A DNA stretch of 64,000 nt from Planctomycetota bacterium. GTDB lineage: Bacteria > Planctomycetota > UBA1135. The DNA lies in the NCBI GenBank assembly GCA_008501825.1, contig QQUA01000002.1, positions 168,695-232,694 of the forward strand, in the 5' to 3' direction. A program made the translations under genes and the position numbers. This document shows, piece by piece, positions 45,901 through 53,859 of this stretch. Positions within the stretch are counted from its first letter, which is position 1; each line of letters begins with the position of its first letter. The notes beneath the pieces are model-generated. The model was not told where the DNA came from, did no database searches, and worked only from the letters and a program-made list of their open reading frames with translations.

Positions 45901-46787
45901 GGCCGGCGATCCGCTCTCCAACTGCGACTGCCGTCGGCGGAAAAATAACCGTGATTGCCCCCTTCCATGACCCACAAGGTGCGACAACTTTGATTGCCGT
46001 CGTCATCGTTGTCGCTTTGAAACATATTGCCGAAAGCGTCAAGAGCCAGTTCGTAGTTGTTGCGGAAGTTGTGCCCGTAAACTTGCAGGCCACCGCCGTC
46101 AAAATCAAAACTCAAAGCCAATCCACCGGTCCAAATACGGCCGTCGCCGCTTCGCAGGCCCGGTTTGTTGTCGGCCGGCTTGGCTCCACCGCCGACGTAG
46201 TGACTTCCCGAACGCAAGGAAAAGCCGTCCCGGTCGGTGACCAAATGGGGTCCGGCGTTTCCAACTGCGGCATAGAGTCTTCCTTCCGGTCCGAACACGG
46301 CGCTGTGCAAGCCATGATCGTGGTCCCGGCCGCCGAAACCGGTGAGCAAGATTTCCCGGCGGTCCGCCCGCCCGTCGTCGTCTTCATCGGTATAGAGCAA
46401 GAGATGAGGCGAACAGGAAACCAAGACCTGGTGACCGAATACGCAAATGCCCAAAGGGGAAACCAAATCGGGATCTTGAGCGAAGACGCGACTGTGATCC
46501 GCCAGGCCGTCGCCGTCGCGGTCTTCCAAGATGACGACCCGGTCCCCTTGAGGGTGATCCCGGCCGGGATTCCGCCCGTTCCACTTGCGATAATTCACCG
46601 CCTCGGTCAGCCAAAGCCGTCCTCTTTCATCCAGATCGATGGCGGTAGGGTTGAAAAGAAGAGGCGACTCTGCCCACAGCTTCACTTCCAATCCGGGCAA
46701 ACACTGCAACTGATCCTGAAGCTGACTGGTGGTCTCCACTGGAGCTTGCAAGACAAGAAGGACGGAGTACAGGCTTGCCGCGAACAT
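42942..46787 (-). CDS. PVC-type heme-binding dehydrogenase-like protein with HEAT, NPCBM, cytochrome c and DUF1080 domains
   Basis: A 1281-residue secreted multidomain protein. After a leader (MFAASLYSVLLVLQAP), residues about 30-430 form the PVC-type beta-propeller (DLDERGRLWLTEAVNYRKW, GHNFRNNYELALDAFGNMFQ). HEAT-like repeats follow to about 690, then a likely NPCBM carbohydrate-binding domain (about 700-845). A cytochrome c domain has CSSCH at residues 964-968 and GGAIGPELTAV. From about 1095 a C-terminal DUF1080/3-keto-disaccharide-hydrolase-like domain runs VELFNGRDLTGWQPHLG to LEAQLHHRNAGDIWN. Such proteins are typical of Planctomycetota and Verrucomicrobia and are thought to oxidise or cleave sugars outside the cytoplasm. 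The NPCBM insertion is less usual. ATG 46787 gives the signal peptide directly. Confidence 0.92.
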   Translation of the reverse strand: MFAASLYSVLLVLQAPVETTSQLQDQLQCLPGLEVKLWAESPLLFNPTAIDLDERGRLWLTEAVNYRKWNGRNPGRDHPQGDRVVILEDRDGDGLADHSRVFAQDPDLVSPLGICVFGHQVLVSCSPHLLLYTDEDDDGRADRREILLTGFGGRDHDHGLHSAVFGPEGRLYAAVGNAGPHLVTDRDGFSLRSGSHYVGGGAKPADNKPGLRSGDGRIWTGGLALSFDFDGGGLQVYGHNFRNNYELALDAFGNMFQSDNDDDGNQSCRTLWVMEGGNHGYFSADGSRSWRADRRPGQSTQDAHWHQQDPGVVPAGFINGAGGPTGVAVYEGALLKPWIQGAVLNADAGAGVVYAHHPSRQGAGFRFHRQDLLASRKDASDPKARWFRPSDVAVGADGAVYVADWFDPGVGGHAMADREAYGRILKLQPQGSRPMFPALDLSSREGCLAALLSPAVNLRRLGFEAIQAKGEQGRRWLLEVLQWPSLRHRARALWCLSRCGMEGRQQVESYLGAAEPELRIVALRALRDPSNWVDHLPSLAQDPDPAVRREVALSMRDLPLEQVRDAWFHLLEVLDPNDRFAVEALGLAATDKESGLYEALVAAYPDPLKWPEQVAIMVWRLHPPQALTALRARAGASDLSLEARLQALDALAFLPGQEAAESMVAFALAGTPPIQEIAQHWLQHRSGNLWAGYGLEQQFGTREFDRAEMSYRSGLLSAGLIEIDVEVVGAKTLWLVVDPGRRGNGFDWADWIEPHFLTAEGEVIPLADRPWLHAEAGWGQVHRGRNCAGGPLKIEQEVWSEGIGTHAPSSLAFSVPPQAVRFLALVGPDDGGTGQPGSTTELEFQVFLEKPEDRSDLVADQNLLRQSSAAEEVRLAALERLARDDEGAFFVLHLAAQGQLAPPFLTAAAPWLYRHADPAVRALASEHFPRPGGELHLPSQASLMALQGHPGRGRDLFFSEKGQCSSCHTMRGLGGAIGPELTAVRHKLGREALLDAILNPSAGIAFGYDTWLVERKDGRLHTGFLLAEGETLILKDTQGRRLAIPASEIASRSKQSVSTMPEGLALQLSAQELADVVAFLSEDPEAEPSFGPAVELFNGRDLTGWQPHLGDPSVDPAEVWSVVDGVLRCQGQPVGYLRTEASFTNYELSLEWRFDPNRGTGNSGVLLRMVGEDKVWPKSLEAQLHHRNAGDIWNIDGFPAAVDGARTQGRRTIKLQPSSEAPLGEWNHYRIRLNGGELHLEVNGVLQNRASLCQEVPGKICLQSEGAFIEFRRIRLRPILR

Positions 46788-47107
46788 CGTCGGATCATAA
46801 CTCGAATCCGAAACCTGATTTCCGCCCGGTGGATCCGGTTTGACAAGTCCGGCTTCTTTTTCGACGGCCAAACCGAAAGAAGCTCCAGTTTGGCAAGAGG
46901 TTCAGCCGAAAAAAAGCTGGGAAACGGGCTTCCTCACGGCAGGGCCATGGTTTCTTTAGCCAAGCATCGATGGCATCATGATGACATGTGGTCCATCCGA
47001 GCCACCGGGTGGCCCGGACCTTCAGCCATAGACGATCGCGAAGGCAGCCGAATCCCGTTATCCCGTTCCCCGCCCCCGGCCTGCGGGAAATCCGGCTAGC
47101 TCCCTCC
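46788..47107. promoter_or_regulatory. Divergent intergenic region with a CATCATGATG palindrome
   Basis: A 320-base gap between the PVC-type protein gene (minus) and the GntR regulator gene (plus). It has no convincing gene; the reading frames crossing it are extensions of the neighbours. A perfect ten-base palindrome, CATCATGATG, lies at 46974-46983 and could be an operator for the adjacent GntR protein, though it does not follow the common GT-N3-AC core of FadR-type sites. Confidence 0.35.
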
Positions 47108-47818
47108 ATGGAAAATTCGTTAGGTCAGAAAACTTACGATTACCTGCGCCGCAAGTTAGCTCGCGGCGAATTGCCTCCGGGTACACAGTTGGTGAATCGC
47201 TCCTTGGCCAAGGAGATCGGGGTTAGTTTCACACCTGTACGCGAAGCCATTCATCGTTTAGCTAACGAAGGTTTAGTCGAATACGTGCGGGGCACCGGAG
47301 CCTTTATTCGCCAGCCGGACCGCCACGAAATCGCCCAGCTCTATGATTTGCGGCTGCTGTTCGAACCTTATGGAGCCAGAGAAGCCGCCCGCCACATGAC
47401 CCGCTACGAATTAGAAGGTCTGCAAGATATATGCGATCAATGGTTGAATTTGGCCAAAACCATCCGGGCTTCCGGCAGGAAGGCGGCGAACGGCGAGGAG
47501 GCGGCATCCTTCTTTGATTTGGAAGAGGCCTTCCATTCGCAAATGCTGCAAGCCGCTCGCAACCGTTGGTTGACCAAGATCGCGGAAGAATTACACGTCA
47601 TGTCGGTGGCTTTTATTCCCAGCCGCCTCGATCCCGGAGTGATGAACCTGTCGGTGATCGCCTGGACCTGGTTAGGTCACGCTCGCGTGGTTCGAGCATT
47701 AGAAAGACGCAATTCAGAACAAGCGGGAGAGCTTTTAAGCCAACACATCGCCCGGGGTAAGCAATTAGTATTGAACCGGTTTCCGTGGAAAGGACCTCCC
47801 GGAAACCTGCTCGGCTAA
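47108..47818 (+). CDS. GntR-family transcriptional regulator (FadR/FCD type)
   Basis: A 236-residue regulator. The N-terminal winged helix shows QKTYDYLRRKLARGELPPGT, SLAKEIGVSFTPVREAIHRL, ANEGLVEYVRGTGAFI. The C-terminal helical FCD effector domain has LYDLRLLFEPYGAREAARHM, FDLEEAFHSQMLQAARNRWL and the closing HARVVRALERRNSEQAGELL, which includes the usual metal-binding Asp/His positions (LEEAFH and GHARVV). FCD regulators bind small organic acids or sugars. I use ATG 47108; the open frame begins earlier at 46988 without domain content. The alpha/beta hydrolase gene overlaps its end by 34 bases. Confidence 0.9.
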   Translation: MENSLGQKTYDYLRRKLARGELPPGTQLVNRSLAKEIGVSFTPVREAIHRLANEGLVEYVRGTGAFIRQPDRHEIAQLYDLRLLFEPYGAREAARHMTRYELEGLQDICDQWLNLAKTIRASGRKAANGEEAASFFDLEEAFHSQMLQAARNRWLTKIAEELHVMSVAFIPSRLDPGVMNLSVIAWTWLGHARVVRALERRNSEQAGELLSQHIARGKQLVLNRFPWKGPPGNLLG

Positions 47819-48759
47819 ATTTGCCCCATCCGAACCAAAACCCCACTTCCCCGGCAGGCTCTGGGAAACCTCAAGCCGTCCAAGTACCCGGCCATGGGCT
47901 CAAGTTGCGCCTCTGGGATCACGGCGGGCCAGGAATCCCGGCCCTGGTCTTGCACGGCCATTTGGATACCGGCAGGAGCTTCGATGCGCTGGCTGAACAT
48001 TGCAAACCCCACCTCCGCTGCCTTTGTTTGGACGCCAGGGGACACGGGGAAAGCGACTGGGCCAGTGCTGACGCCGCCTATCACACCCTGGATCATTTGA
48101 AGGATCTCGCCGCAGTCCTGCGGCACCTGGCCGGGACGCCACTGGCTCCGGAACTCCTGATCGGACATTCCTTGGGCGGAGTTTTAGCCCTGATGGCCGC
48201 TGCAACCATGCCGGATTCCTGCCGTGGCCTGGTTCTCATGGATAGTTTGGGAGCCGTGGCCGAGGAAGCGGAAAAGCAGGTGGAACGCCTGGCTCTGGTT
48301 TTGCAAAGCTTGGAACGACCGAAAGCCCCGTTTCGTACCGCCGCCGATGCCGCAGCCGCCGTGGATCGAGTCCGCAAAAACAATCCCGGCTTGAGTCACG
48401 CAGGCGCTTGGCGCATGGTCCGGTACGCCCTCCGGCCAACGCAAGACGGCCGGGTGGCCTTCGCCTTCGATCCTCGTTTGCGGGGACCGGTTCCGGTCCG
48501 TTATCCCACCGAAGCATGGTGCAGTATGTTGGCCGCCCTGAACATTCCGGTGTTGGTTTTGAGCGCAGAGTTCGGATTCTTGCAGAGGCTGCCGGATGCA
48601 AGCCTCAGATTGAAAGCGATTCGAGAACTAGAACATCAACAAATCTCCAGAGCTCATCATCATTTCCACGTAGATTATCCAAACGAAACGGCCCAACCCA
48701 TCGTGGATTGGGTGAATGCAATCTCTGCCGATAGCTCAAAAGACATTCCGAACCGTTAA
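47785..48759 (+). CDS. Alpha/beta hydrolase
   Basis: A 324-residue hydrolase of the lipase/haloperoxidase-like group. ALVLHGHLDTGRSFDALAEH gives the oxyanion loop, GHSLGG the nucleophile elbow serine, and HHHFHVDYP near the C-terminus the catalytic histidine. The acid residue may be in VLVLSAEFGFLQR, where glutamate seems to replace aspartate. The GTG start at 47785 overlaps the GntR gene by 34 bases, implying co-transcription and that the regulator may control this hydrolase. Substrate not predictable. Confidence 0.88.
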   Translation: MERTSRKPARLNLPHPNQNPTSPAGSGKPQAVQVPGHGLKLRLWDHGGPGIPALVLHGHLDTGRSFDALAEHCKPHLRCLCLDARGHGESDWASADAAYHTLDHLKDLAAVLRHLAGTPLAPELLIGHSLGGVLALMAAATMPDSCRGLVLMDSLGAVAEEAEKQVERLALVLQSLERPKAPFRTAADAAAAVDRVRKNNPGLSHAGAWRMVRYALRPTQDGRVAFAFDPRLRGPVPVRYPTEAWCSMLAALNIPVLVLSAEFGFLQRLPDASLRLKAIRELEHQQISRAHHHFHVDYPNETAQPIVDWVNAISADSSKDIPNR

Positions 48760-48900
48760 TTTCTCTCATCATTTTCCAAAAAACTTTTCAGCAAAAAGCC
48801 GTCCCCTCTCAGGAAGTTTGCGGTGATGAAAAAAGAAACTCGCATAAATTGGACTTTTCCTCAAATCCTGGATTTCATTTCCTGACGAATTTGGAATTTT

Positions 48901-48914
48901 AAGGAACATTCCTT
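48901..48914. promoter_or_regulatory. AAGGAACATTCCTT inverted repeat upstream of AlkP-type gene
   Basis: A perfect 6-2-6 palindrome just eleven bases before the start codon of the phosphodiesterase-type gene. It could act as an operator or influence ribosome binding, since AAGGAA would also serve as a Shine-Dalgarno sequence for ATG 48918 or 48926. Chance occurrence cannot be excluded. Confidence 0.35.
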
Positions 48915-48925
48915 ACGATGCCGCC

Positions 48926-50998
48926 ATGGCTTCGCTCGCGGACCCACTTTTTCATCCTAAAAGCGAAAGGAATCCGGGATTTTGGCGAAAATCCCTCTGG
49001 GTATCAGGAGGAGTTGCAGCGGGATTTACTTCTTCCATCGCAGCCTTCGCCATGCCGGGATTAACTCAACCCATCGGACCGGCGATCTTTCTCCTGCTTG
49101 GCATTCCGGTTTTCAGCACCGTAGCCATGGGTGCGCTTTTTCTATTCTTAAAGCGACTTTCTAACATTAAGAGAAAACGTCGAGAGATTAAACCGTCCTT
49201 GGGGTCATTGGGTTATGCATGCACGGCGCTCTTGGCAGTTATGCCGTGGATGCTGGCAGCCAGTTCTCCCATGGGTAATTGGTCGTGGCTTTCGATATTC
49301 GCCCTGCCTGCCATCCCACTGGTAGTTTGGATTTCGCTGAAAAAGCCGAAATTCGCTTCGATTCCTTGGTTGGCAACTGTTTCCGCAATCCTATTGACTC
49401 CAGGCCCGAACCCTATGCGTGCTGCCGAAGATTACGGGCTGAATCCGGTTATGGTTATCGGCATCGATTCGGCATCGTGGGAACAAATCGATGCCATGAT
49501 CGAAAATGGAGAGTTGGAGAACCTCGAGTATCTGAAATCGGAAGGTTCTTGGGGGGTGCTGAGGTCGGAAGCCCCGCTGGTGTCGCCTCGGTTGTGGTCC
49601 ACCATGGCCACCGGCTTGCCCCCGGAGAAACACGGGATCGTGGATTTTTATTCAACTCGTTTCGATTTGAAAGCCGGTAGGGTTTGGGACGCGGTCGCCG
49701 CCGCCGGCGGCAAGGTTGGGCTGATGGAGTGGCACATGACTTGGCCGCCCAACCCCTATCCGGGATTTTGCGTTCCGGCTTGGCTGGCGCAAAGTTTCGC
49801 CACCGTGCCGCCGGAAGCCTCCTTTTTGAAACGTTTGGAATTCACCGGCAAACGAGGCAAATCCGAAGCCTCCAGATCTTTCTTCCGATTCGAATTATTC
49901 CAGGATTTGCTCTCTTCCGTGGCGACTTCCTCGGCTGGAAACACCTGGGCCAATTTCCTCGACGGCCTGGCGATTTTGAAACAGCGCAATCGCCAGGAAA
50001 CCTATTGGCGGGCCAAATTGATTCAAATGCGCATGGCCGGGGACCTCTTTCTCCGCCTGATGACAAGAGAATCTCCCGTGTTTAGCGCCATGGTGCTTTA
50101 TCCGGTGGATGCCTTAGGCCACTTATATTGGAAATACCACGAGCCTGAAGCCTTTCCCGAATTAACCGAAGGCGAGATTCGGCAATTCGGGGAAGTCGTT
50201 CGGAACGCCTATCGCGAAGCGGATCTGATCCTGGGCAACATTTTGAAACAGATCGACTTGAATGAAGTCACCCTGGTTCTGGTGTCCGATCATGGCATGG
50301 AAGCGACTCCGGCCGGACAAGACCGGGCGGCATATCTGCCCAAGGCGGACCTTATCCTAAAAACCATCGGCTTGGAAAAGCAGCTTCGTTACGCCATCGC
50401 TGAACGGCAGTTGATTTTTTCGGTCAAATTCCCGGGCTTGGAAGGCATGGCTCGACTTCGACAAGCCCATCAAATCTTCAGCGATGCCTTCGTCGTGGAA
50501 AAGCCGGACATTCCTCCATTTATTCCCCAGCCGATCGAAGAAGAGCAGGGCATGTTCATTTTGGAATTGAATTACGACACGACTCTGGATCCGACCATGC
50601 ACATTTCGCTGGACGGCAAGGAGACTTTGATCTCCGACCTTTTCCGATATGAAGGGAAATCGGGCATGCACCATGATCGCGGCATCCTTTTGATGGCCGG
50701 TCCTGGGGTGAAGAAAAACCAGGAGATGAAAGAGCACAGCATCTATGACGTGGCTCCCACCTTGCTTTACTCGCTTGGTCTGAAGATTCCCGAGACCTTG
50801 CCCGGCAAAGTGGTCCAGGCCGCCTTCCGGCCTTCCATCTTCGAAAGTCGACCGATCGAAAGAACCTCCGATTTATTACCTCCTCCTCCGGAAGTGGAGA
50901 TTCAGTTTGGCAACGAACAACTACGGGACCAGATGCTGAACGAATTGGGATACACCGATCAAGCAGAAGAGGAGGAAGAGAACTTCACCGGCGATTAG
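48926..50998 (+). CDS. Membrane-anchored alkaline-phosphatase-superfamily (type I phosphodiesterase) protein
   Basis: A 690-residue protein. The first 170 residues include about four membrane helices (GVAAGFTSSIAAFAMPG, AIFLLLGIPVFSTVAMGALF, WLSIFALPAIPLVVW). The catalytic domain starts MVIGIDSASWEQIDAM, a metal-binding Asp segment. It continues APLVSPRLWSTMATGLPPEK with the Ser/Thr nucleophile and VDALGHLYWKYHEP, then VLVSDHGMEAT and SGMHHDRGILLMAGPG, whose Asp and His complete the two-metal site. The reaction is phosphoester or phosphonate hydrolysis or transfer; the membrane domain could indicate a lipid head-group target. Ends before a strong hairpin. Confidence 0.88.
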   Translation: MASLADPLFHPKSERNPGFWRKSLWVSGGVAAGFTSSIAAFAMPGLTQPIGPAIFLLLGIPVFSTVAMGALFLFLKRLSNIKRKRREIKPSLGSLGYACTALLAVMPWMLAASSPMGNWSWLSIFALPAIPLVVWISLKKPKFASIPWLATVSAILLTPGPNPMRAAEDYGLNPVMVIGIDSASWEQIDAMIENGELENLEYLKSEGSWGVLRSEAPLVSPRLWSTMATGLPPEKHGIVDFYSTRFDLKAGRVWDAVAAAGGKVGLMEWHMTWPPNPYPGFCVPAWLAQSFATVPPEASFLKRLEFTGKRGKSEASRSFFRFELFQDLLSSVATSSAGNTWANFLDGLAILKQRNRQETYWRAKLIQMRMAGDLFLRLMTRESPVFSAMVLYPVDALGHLYWKYHEPEAFPELTEGEIRQFGEVVRNAYREADLILGNILKQIDLNEVTLVLVSDHGMEATPAGQDRAAYLPKADLILKTIGLEKQLRYAIAERQLIFSVKFPGLEGMARLRQAHQIFSDAFVVEKPDIPPFIPQPIEEEQGMFILELNYDTTLDPTMHISLDGKETLISDLFRYEGKSGMHHDRGILLMAGPGVKKNQEMKEHSIYDVAPTLLYSLGLKIPETLPGKVVQAAFRPSIFESRPIERTSDLLPPPPEVEIQFGNEQLRDQMLNELGYTDQAEEEEENFTGD

Positions 50999-51021
50999 GA
51001 AATCCCAGGATTTACAAGAGA

Positions 51022-51056
51022 GCGGCCCGACCGGAACCATCGTCCGGCCGGGCCGC
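51022..51056. terminator. Bidirectional hairpin terminator
   Basis: GCGGCCCGACCGGA pairs with TCCGGCCGGGCCGC, 13 of 14 positions, around a seven-base loop. It lies between the convergent phosphodiesterase and isocitrate dehydrogenase genes. No strong T-tract follows on either side. Confidence 0.78.
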
Positions 51057-51080
51057 CTGCGTTGAATCGCTGGCCTGGGA

Positions 51081-52313
51081 TCAGCCAGCCGCGGGAGCTA
51101 AGGCCATTTTGGCCTGCAAGCCTTCGTCCAACTTCTTCAGGAATTCCTGAGTGGTCAGGAAAGGAGTGTTGTTACCGACCAGCAAGGCCAAATCCTTGGT
51201 CATGGCACCGGCTTCCACCGTTTCCACGCAAACGTCCTCCAGATTCTTGGCAAAGGCAGCCAATTCAGTATTGCCGTCCAACTTGGCGCGGTGGGCCAAT
51301 CCGCGAGTCCAGGCGAAAATGCTGGCAATCGGGTTGGTGGAAGTTTCCTTGCCCTGCTGGTGCTGGCGATAGTGACGAGTCACGGTTCCGTGGGCGGCTT
51401 CCGCTTCAACGGTTTTGCCGTCGGGCGTCATCAATACCGAAGTCATCAATCCCAAGGAACCAAAACCCTGGGCCACGGTATCGGACTGAACGTCGCCGTC
51501 GTAGTTCTTGCAAGCCCAAACAAAACCGCCGCCCCACTTCATGGCTTGGGCCACCATGTCGTCGATCAAGCGGTGTTCGTACTCGATTCCGGCCCCGGAA
51601 AACTTATCCTGGAATTCGGCCTCGAAGACTTCTTGGAATAAGTCTTTGAAGCGGCCGTCGTATTTTTTCAGGATGGTGTTTTTGGTGGACAAGTAAACCG
51701 GATATTTACGGCTCAGGCCGTAGTTGAAGCAAGCCCGGGCGAAACCGCGAATCGAATCGTCCAGGTTGTACATGCCCATGGCCACGCCGCTTTCCAGGAA
51801 ATCCATGACCGTGAATTCCATCGGTTCACCGCCGTCGGCAGGTTCGAATGTCATGGTCAACCGGCCGGGTCCGGGCACCAGGAAGTCGGTGGCCCGGTAT
51901 TGGTCGCCGTGAGCGTGACGGCCAATCACGATCGGTTGCTTCCAACCCGGCACCAAGCGCGGGATGTTGGAACACAAGATCGGCTCGCGAAACACGGTGC
52001 CGCCGAGAATATTGCGGATGGTGCCGTTAGGCGACCGCCACATCGTCTTCAGCTTGAATTCCTCCACCCGCTCTTCGTCGGGAGTGATGGTGGCGCATTT
52101 GACGCCGACACCGTATTGCTTGATCGCCTCGGCCGCCTGGACGGTGATTTGGTCACCGCTCTTGTCCCGACTTTCGATCCCGAGGTCGAAATACTTCAAC
52201 TCGATATCGAGATAGGGAAGAATCAAGCGGTCCTTGATGAATGCCCAGATGATCCGGGTCATTTCGTCGCCGTCCAATTCGACAACGGGGTTGCTTACCT
52301 TGATCTTCGACAT
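51081..52313 (-). CDS. icd: NADP-dependent isocitrate dehydrogenase, eukaryote-like (type II)
   Basis: Oxidative decarboxylation of isocitrate to 2-oxoglutarate in the TCA cycle. The 410-residue sequence matches the homodimeric type of human IDH1 and some bacteria: [51 protein letters not shown] (substrate-binding Arg), the [20 protein letters not shown] loop, [20 protein letters not shown] with the catalytic Asp set, and [14 protein letters not shown] for NADP. Start ATG 52313 ([15 protein letters not shown]). A transfer from or shared ancestry with the eukaryotic form is known for several bacterial lineages. Confidence 0.96.
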   Translation of the reverse strand: MSKIKVSNPVVELDGDEMTRIIWAFIKDRLILPYLDIELKYFDLGIESRDKSGDQITVQAAEAIKQYGVGVKCATITPDEERVEEFKLKTMWRSPNGTIRNILGGTVFREPILCSNIPRLVPGWKQPIVIGRHAHGDQYRATDFLVPGPGRLTMTFEPADGGEPMEFTVMDFLESGVAMGMYNLDDSIRGFARACFNYGLSRKYPVYLSTKNTILKKYDGRFKDLFQEVFEAEFQDKFSGAGIEYEHRLIDDMVAQAMKWGGGFVWACKNYDGDVQSDTVAQGFGSLGLMTSVLMTPDGKTVEAEAAHGTVTRHYRQHQQGKETSTNPIASIFAWTRGLAHRAKLDGNTELAAFAKNLEDVCVETVEAGAMTKDLALLVGNNTPFLTTQEFLKKLDEGLQAKMALAPAAG

Positions 52314-52354
52314 GTCCTTGGTGACGTCCGCGGCAGGGAAGTGAAATGCCTGTT

Positions 52355-53668
52355 TTAGGAGGGTGGCCTAGTTTGGCCATTCCCAGCATTTTGCCCGATT
52401 TCTCGACTTTGGAAAAGCCCAAGAACCAGGATCAAAAGCAAAGCCGTACCCAACAGCAGACCGGAGATCCCCAGCCAGGCGCTTAGCCAGCCGCCCAGGG
52501 CACCACCGCTGGCCACCGCCAGGGTCCGGGCGCTGAAAACCACCCCGAAGGCTCCCCCGCGTTTGTCGGCGGCAATTTCGGCAGCGGCCAGACCGAAAGC
52601 CAGTGGACCGGCCCCGGCCATCGAGGCACCCATAATCACGCGGCCGCAAAGCAGCCATTCATAGGAGCTTGCGAATGATTGCACGAACAAGCCCAATGCC
52701 GAGCCGAGGGCTACGATGCGCAAACCCCGGCGGTGACCGATGCGATCTCCCAAACGTCCCCAAAGAGGGAGGCACAAGAGATTGGCCAAGGCCATTCCGG
52801 TGAATAGCAAACTGGTGCCCAGGGCCACGGCACCGCTGTCTTGAGCTCGATCGATCCCCGGCAGCAGCACCGCCCATTGAAACCAACCCGGGGCCGTATC
52901 CGGAGCTCCCTGAAGCAGGTGGCGAACGTGCAATTCCAAAAGCGGATTGGTGCTGCCAAGGCCGAACTGAAGGGCGTAAATGAGCAAAATAGCTCCCCGC
53001 ATTACCGGTTGTCGCAGAACTTCCCCAATGTCCCGGACCGCCCCTTTCAGAATTCGAGCCGGGGAATTTTCCACGGTGGACCGGGAGCCCGAAACCGGCC
53101 CCTCTCTGGCCAGCAGCCAAACCAGCAGAGCGCTGAACCCGGCGGCGACCGCCACCAGGAGGAAGACTTGGCGCCCCCGGCCGGCAGCAGCCATGGCCCC
53201 GCCGACCAGAGGTCCGATCATGGCTCCGATGGCCAAGGCCGTTTGAAGGTCCCCCGCCACCCGCCCTTGCCGATCGGGCGGGGCAGAAATGCTGACCAAA
53301 GTGATCGAGGGCGGAATAAAGCCCGAAAACATGCCCTGAGAGATCCGCAGTACCAACAAAGTCCACGGACTTCGGGCGAAATACATGGAGCCGACGAAAA
53401 AAGCGATCGCCAGCATGGCTCGAAGCACCATCAAGCGACGGCCGAATCGGTCGCCGAGGGCCCCCCACACCGGACTGCTGAAGGTGGCGGACAAAGGGGC
53501 GGCGCCGAACAGGATTCCCGCCCACAGGGCCACCTGATCCCGGTCCCGGATCCCCATTTCCTCCAACAGACTGGGAAAGAACGGCAGGAAGGACATCATC
53601 CCGGCGGCGGTGATCAGGTTCGCTACCCACACCGCCCAGTAGGTCTGACGCCAGCTTTTCTCCTGCAT
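52355..53668 (-). CDS. MFS transporter, drug-efflux-like
   Basis: A 437-residue major-facilitator protein with twelve predicted membrane helices. The loop between helices 2 and 3 reads [17 protein letters not shown], the classic G-x-x-x-D-R-x-G-R-R motif, repeated in degenerate form after helix 8 ([19 protein letters not shown]). The middle loop carries a cytoplasmic insert ([20 protein letters not shown]). The pattern of TetA/MdtG-like exporters fits best, but the substrate is not predictable. It lies 41 bases after the isocitrate dehydrogenase start side and is divergent from the lipid operon. Confidence 0.88.
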   Translation of the reverse strand: MQEKSWRQTYWAVWVANLITAAGMMSFLPFFPSLLEEMGIRDRDQVALWAGILFGAAPLSATFSSPVWGALGDRFGRRLMVLRAMLAIAFFVGSMYFARSPWTLLVLRISQGMFSGFIPPSITLVSISAPPDRQGRVAGDLQTALAIGAMIGPLVGGAMAAAGRGRQVFLLVAVAAGFSALLVWLLAREGPVSGSRSTVENSPARILKGAVRDIGEVLRQPVMRGAILLIYALQFGLGSTNPLLELHVRHLLQGAPDTAPGWFQWAVLLPGIDRAQDSGAVALGTSLLFTGMALANLLCLPLWGRLGDRIGHRRGLRIVALGSALGLFVQSFASSYEWLLCGRVIMGASMAGAGPLAFGLAAAEIAADKRGGAFGVVFSARTLAVASGGALGGWLSAWLGISGLLLGTALLLILVLGLFQSREIGQNAGNGQTRPPS

Positions 53669-53859
53669 GAAGGGCGGGAGTCTAACCCTTTCTCCCCGGG
53701 AAGCGCTGCGACCAACTCATTTCCTTGGCCGAGACTTCGAGCCCTCTTTCCGCATTTTTCGAGATCTTTATTTCAAAGCTCATGATTTCCCGGGAGAGAT
53801 CTTTTCTCCCGAGGGCCAAGGGACCTTTGAACCCACCGTTCTTAAACCTTGAGCCCGCC

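Noticed and set aside
45864..47099. 411-residue plus-strand open frame opposite the PVC-type protein gene
   Set aside because: Antisense shadow with no recognisable domain; it also crosses the divergent intergenic region.
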